A stretch of 15,700 bases of DNA from an uncultured Opitutia bacterium. GTDB taxonomy: Bacteria > Verrucomicrobiota > Verrucomicrobiia > Opitutales > UBA953. Positions 1 through 7,651 of the stretch are shown here, one piece after another. The translations under genes were made by a program, and so were the position numbers. The notes under the pieces were generated by a model. The model searched no databases, was not told where the DNA came from, and worked only from the letters and a program-made list of their open reading frames with translations. Numbering within the stretch: the first letter of the stretch is position 1; each line of letters starts with the position of its first letter. Location of the stretch: positions 1 through 15,700 of the forward strand of contig CAIPVK010000159.1 of assembly GCA_903868455.1 (NCBI GenBank). The letters run 5' to 3'.

Positions 1-137
1 AGGGAAAGCTTCTCGAGGGAGTCCACCAAGGGAGGCTGGCCGCTGCGCAGCTGCTTGACCCGCTTCGAGATGACGTTGATCAGGATGTTGGGGTCGGTGA
101 TGACCTTGTGGGCCTGTCGGAGATAGTCGTCGCGCAT
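1..137 (-). CDS. rpoZ: RNA polymerase omega subunit, 5' part (cut by window edge)
   Basis: The first 45 codons are present; the rest lies beyond base 1. The ATG is at 137-135. The peptide begins MRDDYLRQAHKVITDPNILI and continues NVISKRVKQLRSGQPPLVDS. The block of two hydrophobic turns followed by KRVKQLRSG and PLVD lines up with the N-terminus of omega (in E. coli, FDLVLVAARRARQMQVGG then PLVP). Omega is the small RNA polymerase subunit that helps assemble and stabilise beta'. The match rests on a short conserved block recalled from the family, so a small doubt remains. The upstream 127 bp separate it from a divergent exported protein gene; no strong Shine-Dalgarno is seen. Confidence 0.72.
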   Translation of the reverse strand, partial: MRDDYLRQAHKVITDPNILINVISKRVKQLRSGQPPLVDSLEKLS

Positions 138-264
138 GGTGAACCGGGGAGGGTCGAAAGTGGGGAAGCCCGGGGACGCTGGCAAGCGAATACGGAAGCC
201 CATGAAGGCCAGCGTCTTGGGCGAATTACTCGCGCGGGCGGGGGATTCGGGCTAGGAAATCCGC

Positions 265-891
265 ATGCGCCTCCCCCTCGCTTGTCTCGCCCTGACCTTG
301 GCCGCGCTGACCCGCGCGGCGACCGTGCCCGAGGTGCCGGCCGTCCGCTTCGACCTGCTGCCTGGCGGCAAGGTGAACGTCGTGGTGGGTGCGCGCGCCT
401 ACCCGATGGAGGCGGCGAAGGCGGCGGAACTGCGGTCGACCTTGGAGGGGCTCGACCTCGCCGGCCTGCGGGGCGAGGTGGGGAAGTTGCGCGAGGCGCT
501 GCGCGCCGTCGACAAGGCTCGGACGGAGACCGCGACGAAAGCCAAGGCGCTCGAGCGGGAAAGCGGACGCGTGAAGGCCGCCGAGAAGGAGATCGCCGCC
601 CTCGAGAAACGCCGCGCCGACCTGGAAAGCCAGATCGCCCGGGCCCAGCGCTCGGGCGCGGACACGACGGACAGCCTCCGCTCCCAGCTGTCCGGCGTGA
701 ACCAGAGGCTGGCCAAGGAGAACAAGGACCTCGCCCGCGCCCGGGAACTGCAAGCCAAGGCGGGCAAGTCCCGGGACGCGGCCTCGGCCGCGGAGGCGAG
801 CGCCACGGCGGAGGCGGATCGGCTGGGCAAGGCGGTCGAGGGCCGGCTGGAGAAGGTGCGGGCGGCCCTCCGGGCGGCCGGGGTCGCCTGA
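265..891 (+). CDS. Exported coiled-coil protein of unknown function
   Basis: 208 residues. A short signal peptide (residues 1-18, MRLPLACLALTLAALTRA, Ala cleavage site) precedes a compact segment (20-48) and then a long, charged, Ala/Lys/Glu/Arg-rich heptad region (about 50-165) that should form a coiled coil. The tail (165-208) is also helical and Ala-rich. AGGA at 254-257 sits about seven bases before the ATG and supports this start. No catalytic motif is visible. It is probably a periplasmic or envelope-associated structural protein, but this is inferred only from signal and coiled coil. It is divergent from rpoZ and ends about 60 bp before the tRNA, with no hairpin terminator between. Confidence 0.7.
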   Translation: MRLPLACLALTLAALTRAATVPEVPAVRFDLLPGGKVNVVVGARAYPMEAAKAAELRSTLEGLDLAGLRGEVGKLREALRAVDKARTETATKAKALERESGRVKAAEKEIAALEKRRADLESQIARAQRSGADTTDSLRSQLSGVNQRLAKENKDLARARELQAKAGKSRDAASAAEASATAEADRLGKAVEGRLEKVRAALRAAGVA

Positions 892-904
892 CCCGGATTC
901 CGGT

Positions 905-934
905 TTGACAGGGTGGGGGCGGGTCCTGTCTAAA
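905..934 (+). promoter_or_regulatory. Sigma-70-type promoter of the tRNA-Asn transcript
   Basis: A perfect -35 box TTGACA (905-910) is followed after 18 bp by TCTAAA (929-934), which matches TATAAT at four of six positions. The predicted start of transcription would be near 941, about ten bases before the mature tRNA 5' end at 952. Spacing and position both fit a stable-RNA promoter. Confidence 0.6.
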
Positions 935-951
935 TGACCCCCTTCCTGAAC

Positions 952-1026
952 TGCCCGGTAGCTCAGTGGAAGAGCAGGTGACTGTTAATCACTTGGTCGT
1001 AGGTTCAATCCCTACCCGGGCAGCCA
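952..1026 (+). tRNA. tRNA-Asn (anticodon GTT), CCA encoded
   Basis: Full cloverleaf: acceptor TGCCCGG (952-958) pairs with CCGGGCA (1016-1022); D arm GCTC...GAGC; anticodon stem GGTGA/TCACT with one G-U pair and loop CTGTTAA, giving anticodon GTT at 984-986; T arm GTAGG-TTCAATC-CCTAC. The discriminator is G1023 and CCA (1024-1026) is genomically encoded. The tRNA reads asparagine AAC/AAU codons. No terminator is seen before the downstream methyltransferase gene, so the primary transcript may continue into it. Confidence 0.96.
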
Positions 1027-1098
1027 GGAAGGTCCTCGCGGCCTCCCATGGCGCGTTTTGCTTTGGCGAGCCGAGCCCCCGCGATAGGGTGGCGCGGC

Positions 1099-1671
1099 GT
1101 GCTGCACCTGATCCTCCATCGGCCGGAGATTCCCCAGAACACGGGGAACATCGGCCGCATGTGCGCGCTGACGGGTTCCGCGCTCCACCTCATCCATCCC
1201 CTCGGGTTCGAGATCACCGACGCCAAGCTCCGGCGGGCGGGGATGGACTACTGGCACGCCCTCGACGTCCGCCACCACGCCGACTGGGCCGCGTTCCTGG
1301 CCGCCGAGGCGCGGCCCGCCCGCCTCTGGCTGCTCACGACCCGCGCGACGCGGACGATCTGGGAGGCGGACTTCGCCGCGGGCGACGGGCTGGTCTTCGG
1401 CTCCGAGAGCTCGGGCGCGCCCGGCGAGGTGCGCGACGCGATCCCCGCGGAACGCCACGTGCGCATCCCTCATCTCGTCGGCGACGCCGAGATCCCGGGC
1501 GAGGTCGCGGAGGCGATGCGCGGCCCGGCGGCGGGCACGGGGCGGCCCGGCAAGCCGAGGGTGACGGGCGAGGCGCGCGAACTCCTGCGCTCGCTGAACC
1601 TCTCCACCGCCTGCGGCATCGCGACCTACGAGGCGCTCCGCCAGCTGAGCCGCGGAGGCGAGGCCCGATGA
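1099..1671 (+). CDS. trmL: tRNA (cytidine/uridine-34 2'-O) methyltransferase, TrmL type (SPOUT)
   Basis: TrmL methylates the 2'-hydroxyl of the wobble nucleotide of some tRNA-Leu species using SAM. With the GTG at 1099 the product is 190 residues and starts VLHLILHRPEIPQNTGNIGR, aligning directly with the E. coli N-terminus (MLNIVLYEPEIPPNTGNI). An in-frame ATG at 1048 would add 17 residues with no family counterpart, so GTG is preferred. Motifs: PEIPQNTGNIGR (9-20), LRRAGMDYW (44-52), FGSESSGAP (100-108, the FGPET/SRGLP motif) and the knot end SLNLSTACGIATYEALRQL (165-183). Between RIP (122-124) and SLNLS lie 40 residues where E. coli has about six, a clear insertion. The stop overlaps the next start (ATGA). 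Confidence 0.88.
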   Translation: MLHLILHRPEIPQNTGNIGRMCALTGSALHLIHPLGFEITDAKLRRAGMDYWHALDVRHHADWAAFLAAEARPARLWLLTTRATRTIWEADFAAGDGLVFGSESSGAPGEVRDAIPAERHVRIPHLVGDAEIPGEVAEAMRGPAAGTGRPGKPRVTGEARELLRSLNLSTACGIATYEALRQLSRGGEAR

Positions 1672-2822
1672 GCGAGTCCGGCGAGAACGCCCTCACCCGC
1701 GCGGCCCGCGCGCGGCGCGCGACGGGCCTGCCGCTGGCCGACCTCACGGTGTCGAACCCCGCGGACGTCGGCCTCGGCTGGGAGCGGTCCGAGCTCGCGC
1801 CGCTGCTCGGCGCCGAGGGGTGCGAGCGGCACGAGCCCGACCCGCTGGGCCGGAAGGACGCCCGGGAGGCGATCTCGGCCTACCTGTCGGAGCGCGGCGC
1901 GGAGATTCCCGCGGCTCGCATCTGCCTCTCGGCCTCGACCAGCGAGGCCTATGCCTGGTGGTTCCGGCTGCTGGCCGAGCCGGGCGACAACGTCCTGGCG
2001 CCCGAGCCCTCCTACCCGCTGGTGGCCGACCTCGCCGAGCTGGCGCGCGTCGAGGTGCGACCCTACCGCTGCGTCCGCGCGGGCGGGCGGTGGCGGGTCG
2101 ACGCGTCGACGCTCCGGCCCGACGCGCGCACGCGCGCGATCGTGGCCATCTCCCCCGCGAACCCCACGGGGCACATCCTCGACGCGGACGACCTCGGGGC
2201 GCTCCAGGCCGCGGCGCTGGCGGGCGCGCCCGGCTGCGCGCTGCTCATCGACGAGGTGTTCCTCGACCATCGCGCGGCGGGGCCGGCGCGCTCCGCGCTG
2301 GCCGACCTGCGCGGCTCCCCGGTCCCGCGCGTGGCGCTCTCGGGTCTCTCCAAGGTCGCCCTCGCGCCGCAGCTGAAGGTCGGCTGGTCGGCGCTGGATG
2401 GACCACGGGCGTGGGTCGACGCCCTCCTGCCGAGGCTCGAGCGCCTCGCCGACACCTACCTCTCCGTGAACACCCCGGCGCAGGTCGCCCTGCCCTCCCT
2501 GCTGCGCGCGGCGCCCGCGCTTCGCGAGCGGCTGGCGGGCCGCGTGCGCGGGAACGCGGCGACGCTCGCCGCCTGGTGCGGGACCTCGGGCAAGGGGTGC
2601 GCGCCCGCGCCGCGCGAGGGAGGGTGGTCCGCCGTCGTCGACCTGCCCCCGGGCGTCGACGAGCTCGCGCTCTGCCTGAGGGCGCTCGAGGAGGGGGCGC
2701 TGGTCCACCCCGGGCACTACTACGACCTGTCGGAACCGGCCGTCGCGCCGAGCCTCATCGTCGAGCCGGTCGTGTTCGCGGCGGGGCTCGGGGCGCTCGG
2801 GCGGGCCTTGGCGCGCTGCTGA
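1668..2822 (+). CDS. PLP-dependent aminotransferase, class I/II (fold type I)
   Basis: 384 residues, starting at the ATG that overlaps the trmL stop. Family landmarks: EPSYPLV (113-119), PANPTG (163-168, Asn165 for the PLP ring oxygen), IDEVF (194-198, Asp195 for the pyridine nitrogen), and SGLSK (225-229) with Lys229 as Schiff-base lysine, followed by KVGW (237-240). It should transfer an amino group between an amino acid and a 2-oxoacid in the cytoplasm. The C-terminal Arg that binds the substrate carboxylate in aspartate-type enzymes is not obvious: the expected segment reads AVAPSLIVEPV after PGHYYDL. Substrate therefore cannot be assigned. It is translationally coupled to trmL and ends one base from the stop of a convergent gene. 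Confidence 0.88.
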   Translation: MSESGENALTRAARARRATGLPLADLTVSNPADVGLGWERSELAPLLGAEGCERHEPDPLGRKDAREAISAYLSERGAEIPAARICLSASTSEAYAWWFRLLAEPGDNVLAPEPSYPLVADLAELARVEVRPYRCVRAGGRWRVDASTLRPDARTRAIVAISPANPTGHILDADDLGALQAAALAGAPGCALLIDEVFLDHRAAGPARSALADLRGSPVPRVALSGLSKVALAPQLKVGWSALDGPRAWVDALLPRLERLADTYLSVNTPAQVALPSLLRAAPALRERLAGRVRGNAATLAAWCGTSGKGCAPAPREGGWSAVVDLPPGVDELALCLRALEEGALVHPGHYYDLSEPAVAPSLIVEPVVFAAGLGALGRALARC

Positions 2823-2823
2823 C

Positions 2824-3363
2824 TCAGCGATCGAGGTCGCGCGAGCGACGAAGCGCCGACGCCAGGTGCGCCGCGAGCTCGTCGATCGACTGGACGACCT
2901 CGCGCCCGATGAGCTCGGGCTGGACGAGGCGCATGTTGTCGGACTGCCAGAGGTCGTGCGGGATCGACCGTATCTCGCCGTCGACCCTGACCTTGTGGTC
3001 GGCCGAGAGGTGGAGCTCGGCGGCGACGCCGTGCGCGTCGTAGGCGCGGAACTGGTGCGCGTCGAGATGGCACCAGACGACGGCGTCGAAGGTCTGGTTG
3101 GAGGGCACGACGAGGACGCCGGCGTCGTGCAGGCGGCGGCGGATGGCGGCCTCGGCGTCGGCGATCTGGGCGGCGACCTCGGTGGAGGCGGAGAGCCGGA
3201 GCGTCACACGGCGAACCTGGGCGAGCTCGAGCGAGCGCTCGCCCGGCACGGGCAGGGGCTCCGGCGCGGCGACAACGGGCTCGGCGCGGTCCGAAAGGCG
3301 CCCGAGGCCGAAGCCGACGAGCGCGGCGAGGAGGACGAGGGCGAGGACGAGGCGGGACGACAC
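2824..3363 (-). CDS. Small membrane-anchored protein of unknown function
   Basis: 179 residues from a GTG start (VSSRLVLALVLLAALVGFGL). Residues 4-21 form one hydrophobic helix, either a signal anchor or an uncleaved signal; a Pro/Ala-rich linker follows, and the remainder (about 45-179) is a soluble mixed alpha/beta domain with an acidic helical stretch (60-80). No catalytic motif is recognised. It is the last gene of a three-gene minus-strand block, 31 bp after the preceding stop. Its own stop is separated by one base from the stop of the convergent aminotransferase gene. Confidence 0.72.
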   Translation of the reverse strand: MSSRLVLALVLLAALVGFGLGRLSDRAEPVVAAPEPLPVPGERSLELAQVRRVTLRLSASTEVAAQIADAEAAIRRRLHDAGVLVVPSNQTFDAVVWCHLDAHQFRAYDAHGVAAELHLSADHKVRVDGEIRSIPHDLWQSDNMRLVQPELIGREVVQSIDELAAHLASALRRSRDLDR

Positions 3364-3394
3364 ACGGCCACCCTGCCCGAGACGCCCCGCGCCG

Positions 3395-4363
3395 TCAACG
3401 CCCCATGTCCTCCGGCGGGAACCCGAACTCGAGGCTCGGGTTCCCGGGCTCGTCGCTCAGCAGGTAGGCCAGGCGAAGGCGACCGTCGGGTAGCCAGCCG
3501 AAATCCGTCAGCACCCCGTGGAGGGCGGCCGGTCCTGGACGGATGCGGAAGACCCATTGCGGGGCGCCCAGCCGACCCGGTCCCGGGACGAACGCCGGAT
3601 CGGGACGCAGCCAGCGGAGGTCGTCGGGCGGCGGCGCCTCGGCCTGGCGGGACTCGACGAACCCGAGCTCGGTCGCGTACGGGCCGTCGGGAATCTCCCT
3701 CGGGTGCAGGAGCTCGCGGATGCGCAGGCCGGGCACCCCGCCGTCGTGCGCGGCGGCGAAGCCGGCCTGGCCGGGCCGGGGGGTGGCGCGATACCCGGCC
3801 CCGACACCGAGGAACGCGAGGGTCGCCCAATCGCGATAGGGGGCGCGGGAGTCCTTGGGGAGGCGCGCCGAGCCCCGCTCGCCCGAGATCACGACGTCGG
3901 CGTGGCGCCCGACGCCGAGCGGCGGGAGGAAGGCGCCCATCTCGAGATCGAAGGCGCGCGGCTGACCGTCCTCGGGCAGGACGGAGGTGAGCACCTCCAG
4001 ACGGCGATGCCGGACGGCGGGGCCGCGCAGGGGAAGCCCGAGCCGAACAATCTGGTCGCGCGAGGCGAGCACGCGGCTGACGGCGTAATGGCCGTCGGCT
4101 CCCGCCTCCACGAGCAGGCGCGGGGCGGCGTGTCGGCCCGAGATGCGCGCGCGGCCGGCGACGTCGGTCCGCGCCTCCGCGGGGCGGGTCAGCGAGGGCG
4201 CGTTCCAAGGATCGTGCGAGAGCACGGGGACCCAGTCGACGCGGACCCAGGCGTCGGGCACGGGATAGCCGAGCTCGTCCGTGACGCGGACATCGAGGTC
4301 GACCGTGAGGGCGACGGCGGGGGAGGAGGCGAGGAGGAGCAGGCGGGACAGCAGGGTTCTCAT
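3395..4363 (-). CDS. Secreted protein with N-terminal Ig-like/carboxypeptidase-regulatory-like domain
   Basis: 322 residues. Signal peptide at 1-18 (MRTLLSRLLLLASSPAVA). Residues about 20-100 read as a beta-sandwich of the carboxypeptidase-regulatory type: DLDVRVTDELGYPVPDAWVR, then a TD..GRA turn and a hydrophobic strand. The C-terminal part (about 255-318) includes an aromatic strand QWVFRIRPG and ends LSDEPGNPSLEFG. This resembles, from memory, a recurrent C-terminal pattern (..YLNPTPNDRNLEF..) in secreted Verrucomicrobia proteins of this kind; that comparison is unverified. Its ATG overlaps the stop of the upstream hydrolase gene (ATGA), so the two are translationally coupled. Function unknown; probably periplasmic or surface. 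Confidence 0.75.
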   Translation of the reverse strand: MRTLLSRLLLLASSPAVALTVDLDVRVTDELGYPVPDAWVRVDWVPVLSHDPWNAPSLTRPAEARTDVAGRARISGRHAAPRLLVEAGADGHYAVSRVLASRDQIVRLGLPLRGPAVRHRRLEVLTSVLPEDGQPRAFDLEMGAFLPPLGVGRHADVVISGERGSARLPKDSRAPYRDWATLAFLGVGAGYRATPRPGQAGFAAAHDGGVPGLRIRELLHPREIPDGPYATELGFVESRQAEAPPPDDLRWLRPDPAFVPGPGRLGAPQWVFRIRPGPAALHGVLTDFGWLPDGRLRLAYLLSDEPGNPSLEFGFPPEDMGR

Positions 4364-7300
4364 GGCGGGGGAAGGGAGAGGCCGGTCTCGCGCACGATCA
4401 GGGCGAAGACCGGATGGACATAGGGGAAGGCGACGTTGCGCCAGTCGCTATGGCGCCAGATGGGAGCCGGCGCGGGGAGATGGGGAGCGGACTCCACGCC
4501 GCGCGCCCAGCCGAGGGGGAACGGGGTCAGGCCGGCCAAGGGCGTGTCGGAAGGCCCTAGGCCGTCCATCCGATAGTTGAGGCAACCGGCGACGGGCACG
4601 GCGCCCGCGGGCGCGCTCAGGGCGGGGATGGCATGGGCGAGAAGCTCGTCGCGAACCGTCCAATCCGCCCCGGGCGGGAGCTCGCGGCTACCCCAGCCGA
4701 AGGTGCCGCCCTGGACCCGGCCGACCGCGCGCGAGCCGCGCGAGGCGGGGCCGACGTCGGGATGGAGCAGGTCGGGCTCGCGGAAATCGGAGAAGGCCGG
4801 GCGCGAGCGCAGGAGCGTGAGGCGGTCCTCGGGTCGCGCGGCGCGCAGGTCGCGCGCGCGGGAGGCGCCGAAGGCGGCGCGCCAGCCGGCCTGGGCGCGT
4901 CGGAGGTTGACGGCGAGGGAGACCGTGCGCCCCTTGCGTTGCTCCTGGTAGACCCACGCCCCGAAATCCGAGACGGTGTCGAGCCCCGGCTGCGGCTCGC
5001 CCGGGGCGGCGGGCGGGGCGAGGACGTCCTCCGTGCGCGAGTAGAGGTTGATCACCGGGCCGTGCGCGGCGAACCGACCGGTCCATCGGCAGGTCGAGCG
5101 TCGGTCCTCCGGGGGAAAGGCCGAGGCCCACGCGGCGGCGCGGCACTCCGGCCGGACATAGGGCTCGGTCGCGACCCACACCGTCTCGGGAGGGACCATG
5201 AGCTCGGCCAAGGTGCGACCCGCGCCGAGCGGGTAGTCGGCCGCGCGCGCCGGGGCGGAGGCGTCCAGGGCCTCGGAGGGGACGGCGGCGTTGACGAGCA
5301 CGGTGGCGCGCACGGGCGGGAGCGCCCGGTTGGCGCCGGCACGCTCGGCGGCGAGGAGGCAGACGTAGGCGCCGAGGGAGTGGCCGACCAGGACGAACGG
5401 CCGGCCGGGGCGCTCGCGGGCGAGGGCGACCATCAGCGCGTGCAGGCGCGCGGCCGCGCCCGCCGCGCTCTCGACGGCCATCGGGTAATTCGCGGCGCCT
5501 TGGTCGCCATACCAGCGGAAGGCGACGAACGGGGCGGAGGAGCCGGCTTGGTGGAAGCGGCGGAAGATCTCGGCGCCCCAGGCGCGCCCCTCCGCGGCGT
5601 CGACGTTGAATCCATGGACGAAGATGAGCCAGGGCAGCGAGGCCTCGCCCCGCTCGCCGAGGGCGGCGGGCGGCACGCGGAGCGAGCGGTCCCGCGCGTC
5701 CGCGGCGCGGTGCAGGGCCTCGACCTTGGAGACGGCGACGGGCACCGTCAGCCGGAACAGGATCTCCTCGGGACGCGGGTCCCGTCCAGCCGCGGCGCCG
5801 CGCCGAAGGAAGGCGACATGCAGCGGGCCAGAGCCCTCGGCGCGACCCTCGAGCAGGAGCGAGGACTCGCCGTGCCCCAGGAGGCGCGGGCCGACGAGGC
5901 GCTCGGCGAACCCGTCGGAAAGGCGCCATCCCGAGCCGACGGCCCCGGCCTTCGCGGCGGCGGAGAAAGGTCCCCGGGAGGGTCCGTGCACGGCGGCGAG
6001 GTCGCGCTGCAGGGATTGGTTGAAGCGCGCGACCGGCAGGTCGAGCTCGAGGACGTTGACCAGGCGCGCGCCCTCGCCGAGGAGGCGAACCTCGAAGGGC
6101 GGCAGGTCCTCGGCCAGGCGCCCGAGCGCGAGGGAGAGCGGGAACCAATCGGCTTGGTCGAGGCGCCCGCGGGGCGTCGGCCGGAGATGGTCCGCGTCGG
6201 CGCCATGGACGCCCGGCTGATCGCCCAACGCCTCCTCGGCCACGTCGCCCTCGTCGCGGTCATCGTTGATCCAGAGGAGGAGCGGGCGCGCCTCCGTCGG
6301 GTGCGCCGCGCGGTCGGGCACGATGGCGGTCCGGAAGCCGTCCGCGTCCGTCGCGCGCGTGAGGTCGGCGAGCGCGCGGCACGGGAGCAGCAGGAGGATG
6401 CGCCAGGGCCCGGCGGCGCGGCGGCCCAAGGCCAGGAGCGCGCCGGAGCCGTCGCCCGCCATGACGGAGACCTCGGTCCACGCCTCGTCCGAGGGCAGCA
6501 ACTCGCGCAACGCGACGGGCGGATGATAGCGTCCCTTGCCATCGGGCAGCCACACCCGGCCGGGCGGGCCGACCTCGACGACGGCGCGGGGAGCCCCGGG
6601 AAGGTCGGTGAAGGTCGCCGAGCCAAGCGTCGCCGAGTCCGGCAAGGCCGCGCGCTCGCCGCCCGGGAGGCCGACCGTGGCGCCCTCGGGGTCGCGGGAA
6701 AGCACCTCCCCGCCGTCGCCCAGCGCGATCGGAACCTCGGAGGGCCCGAGAGGGGCGACGCCGAACGGGAGCCAGGCGCCGTCGACATCCCGCACCCATC
6801 TCGCGCCGGAGCTGTCGCCCACGACCTGGCCGGTGAGGATGCGCCTGTCGGGCTCGGGGGCGCCCGCGACGGTCGCCACGAGGCAGTCGCCGCCCACGGG
6901 GCCGTCGAAGCTCGTGACGAGAGGCTGGGCCTCCAGGAGAAGCCCCCCTTCGCGCAGCCAGCGGAGCGGACGGTAGCGCCACCCTTGGCCGGAGCGGAGG
7001 TCGGCATGGGTGCCGGGCACGAGTTGACGGACGCCGTCCTGCCAAATCGCGAGATCAGCCGTCGCCTCCGGCCAGCGGCGCGTCTCAACCTCGCCCGCGA
7101 CGCGGCCGTCGGGATCGATGGCGAAATAGTAGGCCTGCTCCCCCTCGGCGAGGGGCGGGGGCATCCGCCAGCCCGCACCCCAGGACCAGGTGGCGCCCGA
7201 ACTCGCGAGGACCCGATGGCCCCGATGGGAAAGGGCGACCGGCCAGCCGAGGCTCGCCTGCGCCCCGAGGTCGACGGTCGCGTAGCGGGGAGCGAGCGGC

Positions 7301-7428
7301 ACCTTGGACGAATCGATCGGCGAGGTGCCGGCGCGCCGCTCCTCGGCGTCGGACCAACCATCGCGGTCGGCGTCGGGCGCGAGAAGGGAGGCGGCGAAGG
7401 CCAGGGTGAGGAAACCGGGAAGGGGCAT
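4360..7428 (-). CDS. Large exported alpha/beta hydrolase with Ca-binding loop and propeller-like N-terminal region
   Basis: 1022 residues. Residues 1-17 are a short hydrophobic signal. DADRDGWSDAEE (19-30) is a canonical DxDxDG..D..E calcium loop as in thrombospondin type 3 repeats. Residues about 48-350 contain repeated VDLG...A(I/L)...G.V(L/A)G and AIWQDG-like units resembling HAF-type propeller repeats. WINDDRDEGD (386-395) is an acidic motif. The C-terminal half is an alpha/beta hydrolase: FVHGFNVD with His605 (oxyanion region), the nucleophile elbow GHSLG with Ser684, a candidate acid Asp801 in SRTEDVL, and candidate bases His889 or His932. It may be an esterase, lipase or amidase acting outside the cytoplasm; substrate unknown. 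It leads a minus-strand block with the two secreted or anchored proteins downstream. GAGG precedes the ATG at a reasonable distance, and no in-frame ATG/GTG/TTG lies between it and the upstream stop. Confidence 0.82.
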   Translation of the reverse strand: MPLPGFLTLAFAASLLAPDADRDGWSDAEERRAGTSPIDSSKVPLAPRYATVDLGAQASLGWPVALSHRGHRVLASSGATWSWGAGWRMPPPLAEGEQAYYFAIDPDGRVAGEVETRRWPEATADLAIWQDGVRQLVPGTHADLRSGQGWRYRPLRWLREGGLLLEAQPLVTSFDGPVGGDCLVATVAGAPEPDRRILTGQVVGDSSGARWVRDVDGAWLPFGVAPLGPSEVPIALGDGGEVLSRDPEGATVGLPGGERAALPDSATLGSATFTDLPGAPRAVVEVGPPGRVWLPDGKGRYHPPVALRELLPSDEAWTEVSVMAGDGSGALLALGRRAAGPWRILLLLPCRALADLTRATDADGFRTAIVPDRAAHPTEARPLLLWINDDRDEGDVAEEALGDQPGVHGADADHLRPTPRGRLDQADWFPLSLALGRLAEDLPPFEVRLLGEGARLVNVLELDLPVARFNQSLQRDLAAVHGPSRGPFSAAAKAGAVGSGWRLSDGFAERLVGPRLLGHGESSLLLEGRAEGSGPLHVAFLRRGAAAGRDPRPEEILFRLTVPVAVSKVEALHRAADARDRSLRVPPAALGERGEASLPWLIFVHGFNVDAAEGRAWGAEIFRRFHQAGSSAPFVAFRWYGDQGAANYPMAVESAAGAAARLHALMVALARERPGRPFVLVGHSLGAYVCLLAAERAGANRALPPVRATVLVNAAVPSEALDASAPARAADYPLGAGRTLAELMVPPETVWVATEPYVRPECRAAAWASAFPPEDRRSTCRWTGRFAAHGPVINLYSRTEDVLAPPAAPGEPQPGLDTVSDFGAWVYQEQRKGRTVSLAVNLRRAQAGWRAAFGASRARDLRAARPEDRLTLLRSRPAFSDFREPDLLHPDVGPASRGSRAVGRVQGGTFGWGSRELPPGADWTVRDELLAHAIPALSAPAGAVPVAGCLNYRMDGLGPSDTPLAGLTPFPLGWARGVESAPHLPAPAPIWRHSDWRNVAFPYVHPVFALIVRETGLSLPPP

Positions 7429-7533
7429 GAGGCCATCCTCGACGCGACGACGGCGAGCACCATCGCCCCCATTCCTCAGGGGAACTCACCCTGGCCGACG
7501 TTGGGGGCGGCGGAAGGGGGGTTTCATGCACGC

Positions 7534-7556
7534 AGAATAAATTATTTGTAAAAAGT
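7534..7556. promoter_or_regulatory. AT-rich island in divergent intergenic region
   Basis: A 23-bp stretch of almost pure A/T, including the 11-bp palindrome AATAAATTATT (7536-7546), sits between the divergent hydrolase operon and the plus-strand gene at 7652. In this GC-rich setting it is the obvious site for promoter melting. -10-like boxes can be read on the minus strand (for example TATTCT), but none has a convincing -35 at proper distance, so no promoter is assigned precisely. Confidence 0.4.
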
Positions 7557-7576
7557 CTGGGTCGTCGCCCACTCGG

Positions 7577-7614
7577 ATGGCCTTTTATGGCCTCTTTTAG
7601 CATCTTCTAGCATC
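7577..7614. repeat. Two pairs of 10-bp-phased direct repeats (possible operator)
   Basis: ATGGCC occurs at 7577-7582 and 7587-7592, and TAGCATC at 7598-7604 and 7608-7614. Both pairs have a 10-bp period, one helical turn. Read differently, the related decamers TTTTATGGCC (7583), TTTTAGCATC (7595) and TTCTAGCATC (7605) form three units. The position, 40-75 bp before the plus-strand gene and close to the AT-rich island, suits a regulator-binding site. No regulator is encoded nearby. Confidence 0.45.
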
Positions 7615-7651
7615 GCCCCCGGCCTTATGACACGTCGCGGGAGGGTATAGG

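Noticed and set aside
966..1667. N-terminal extension of the aminotransferase frame back to the tRNA
   Set aside because: It overlaps the tRNA and the whole trmL gene and is Arg/Pro-rich without homology; the ATG at 1668 gives the normal family length.
4633..7551. Very long open frame on the plus strand antisense to the hydrolase
   Set aside because: It reads as Gly/Arg/Ala/Glu-rich low-complexity protein without domains, a common by-product of high GC. The minus-strand frame has a signal peptide, a calcium loop and hydrolase motifs.
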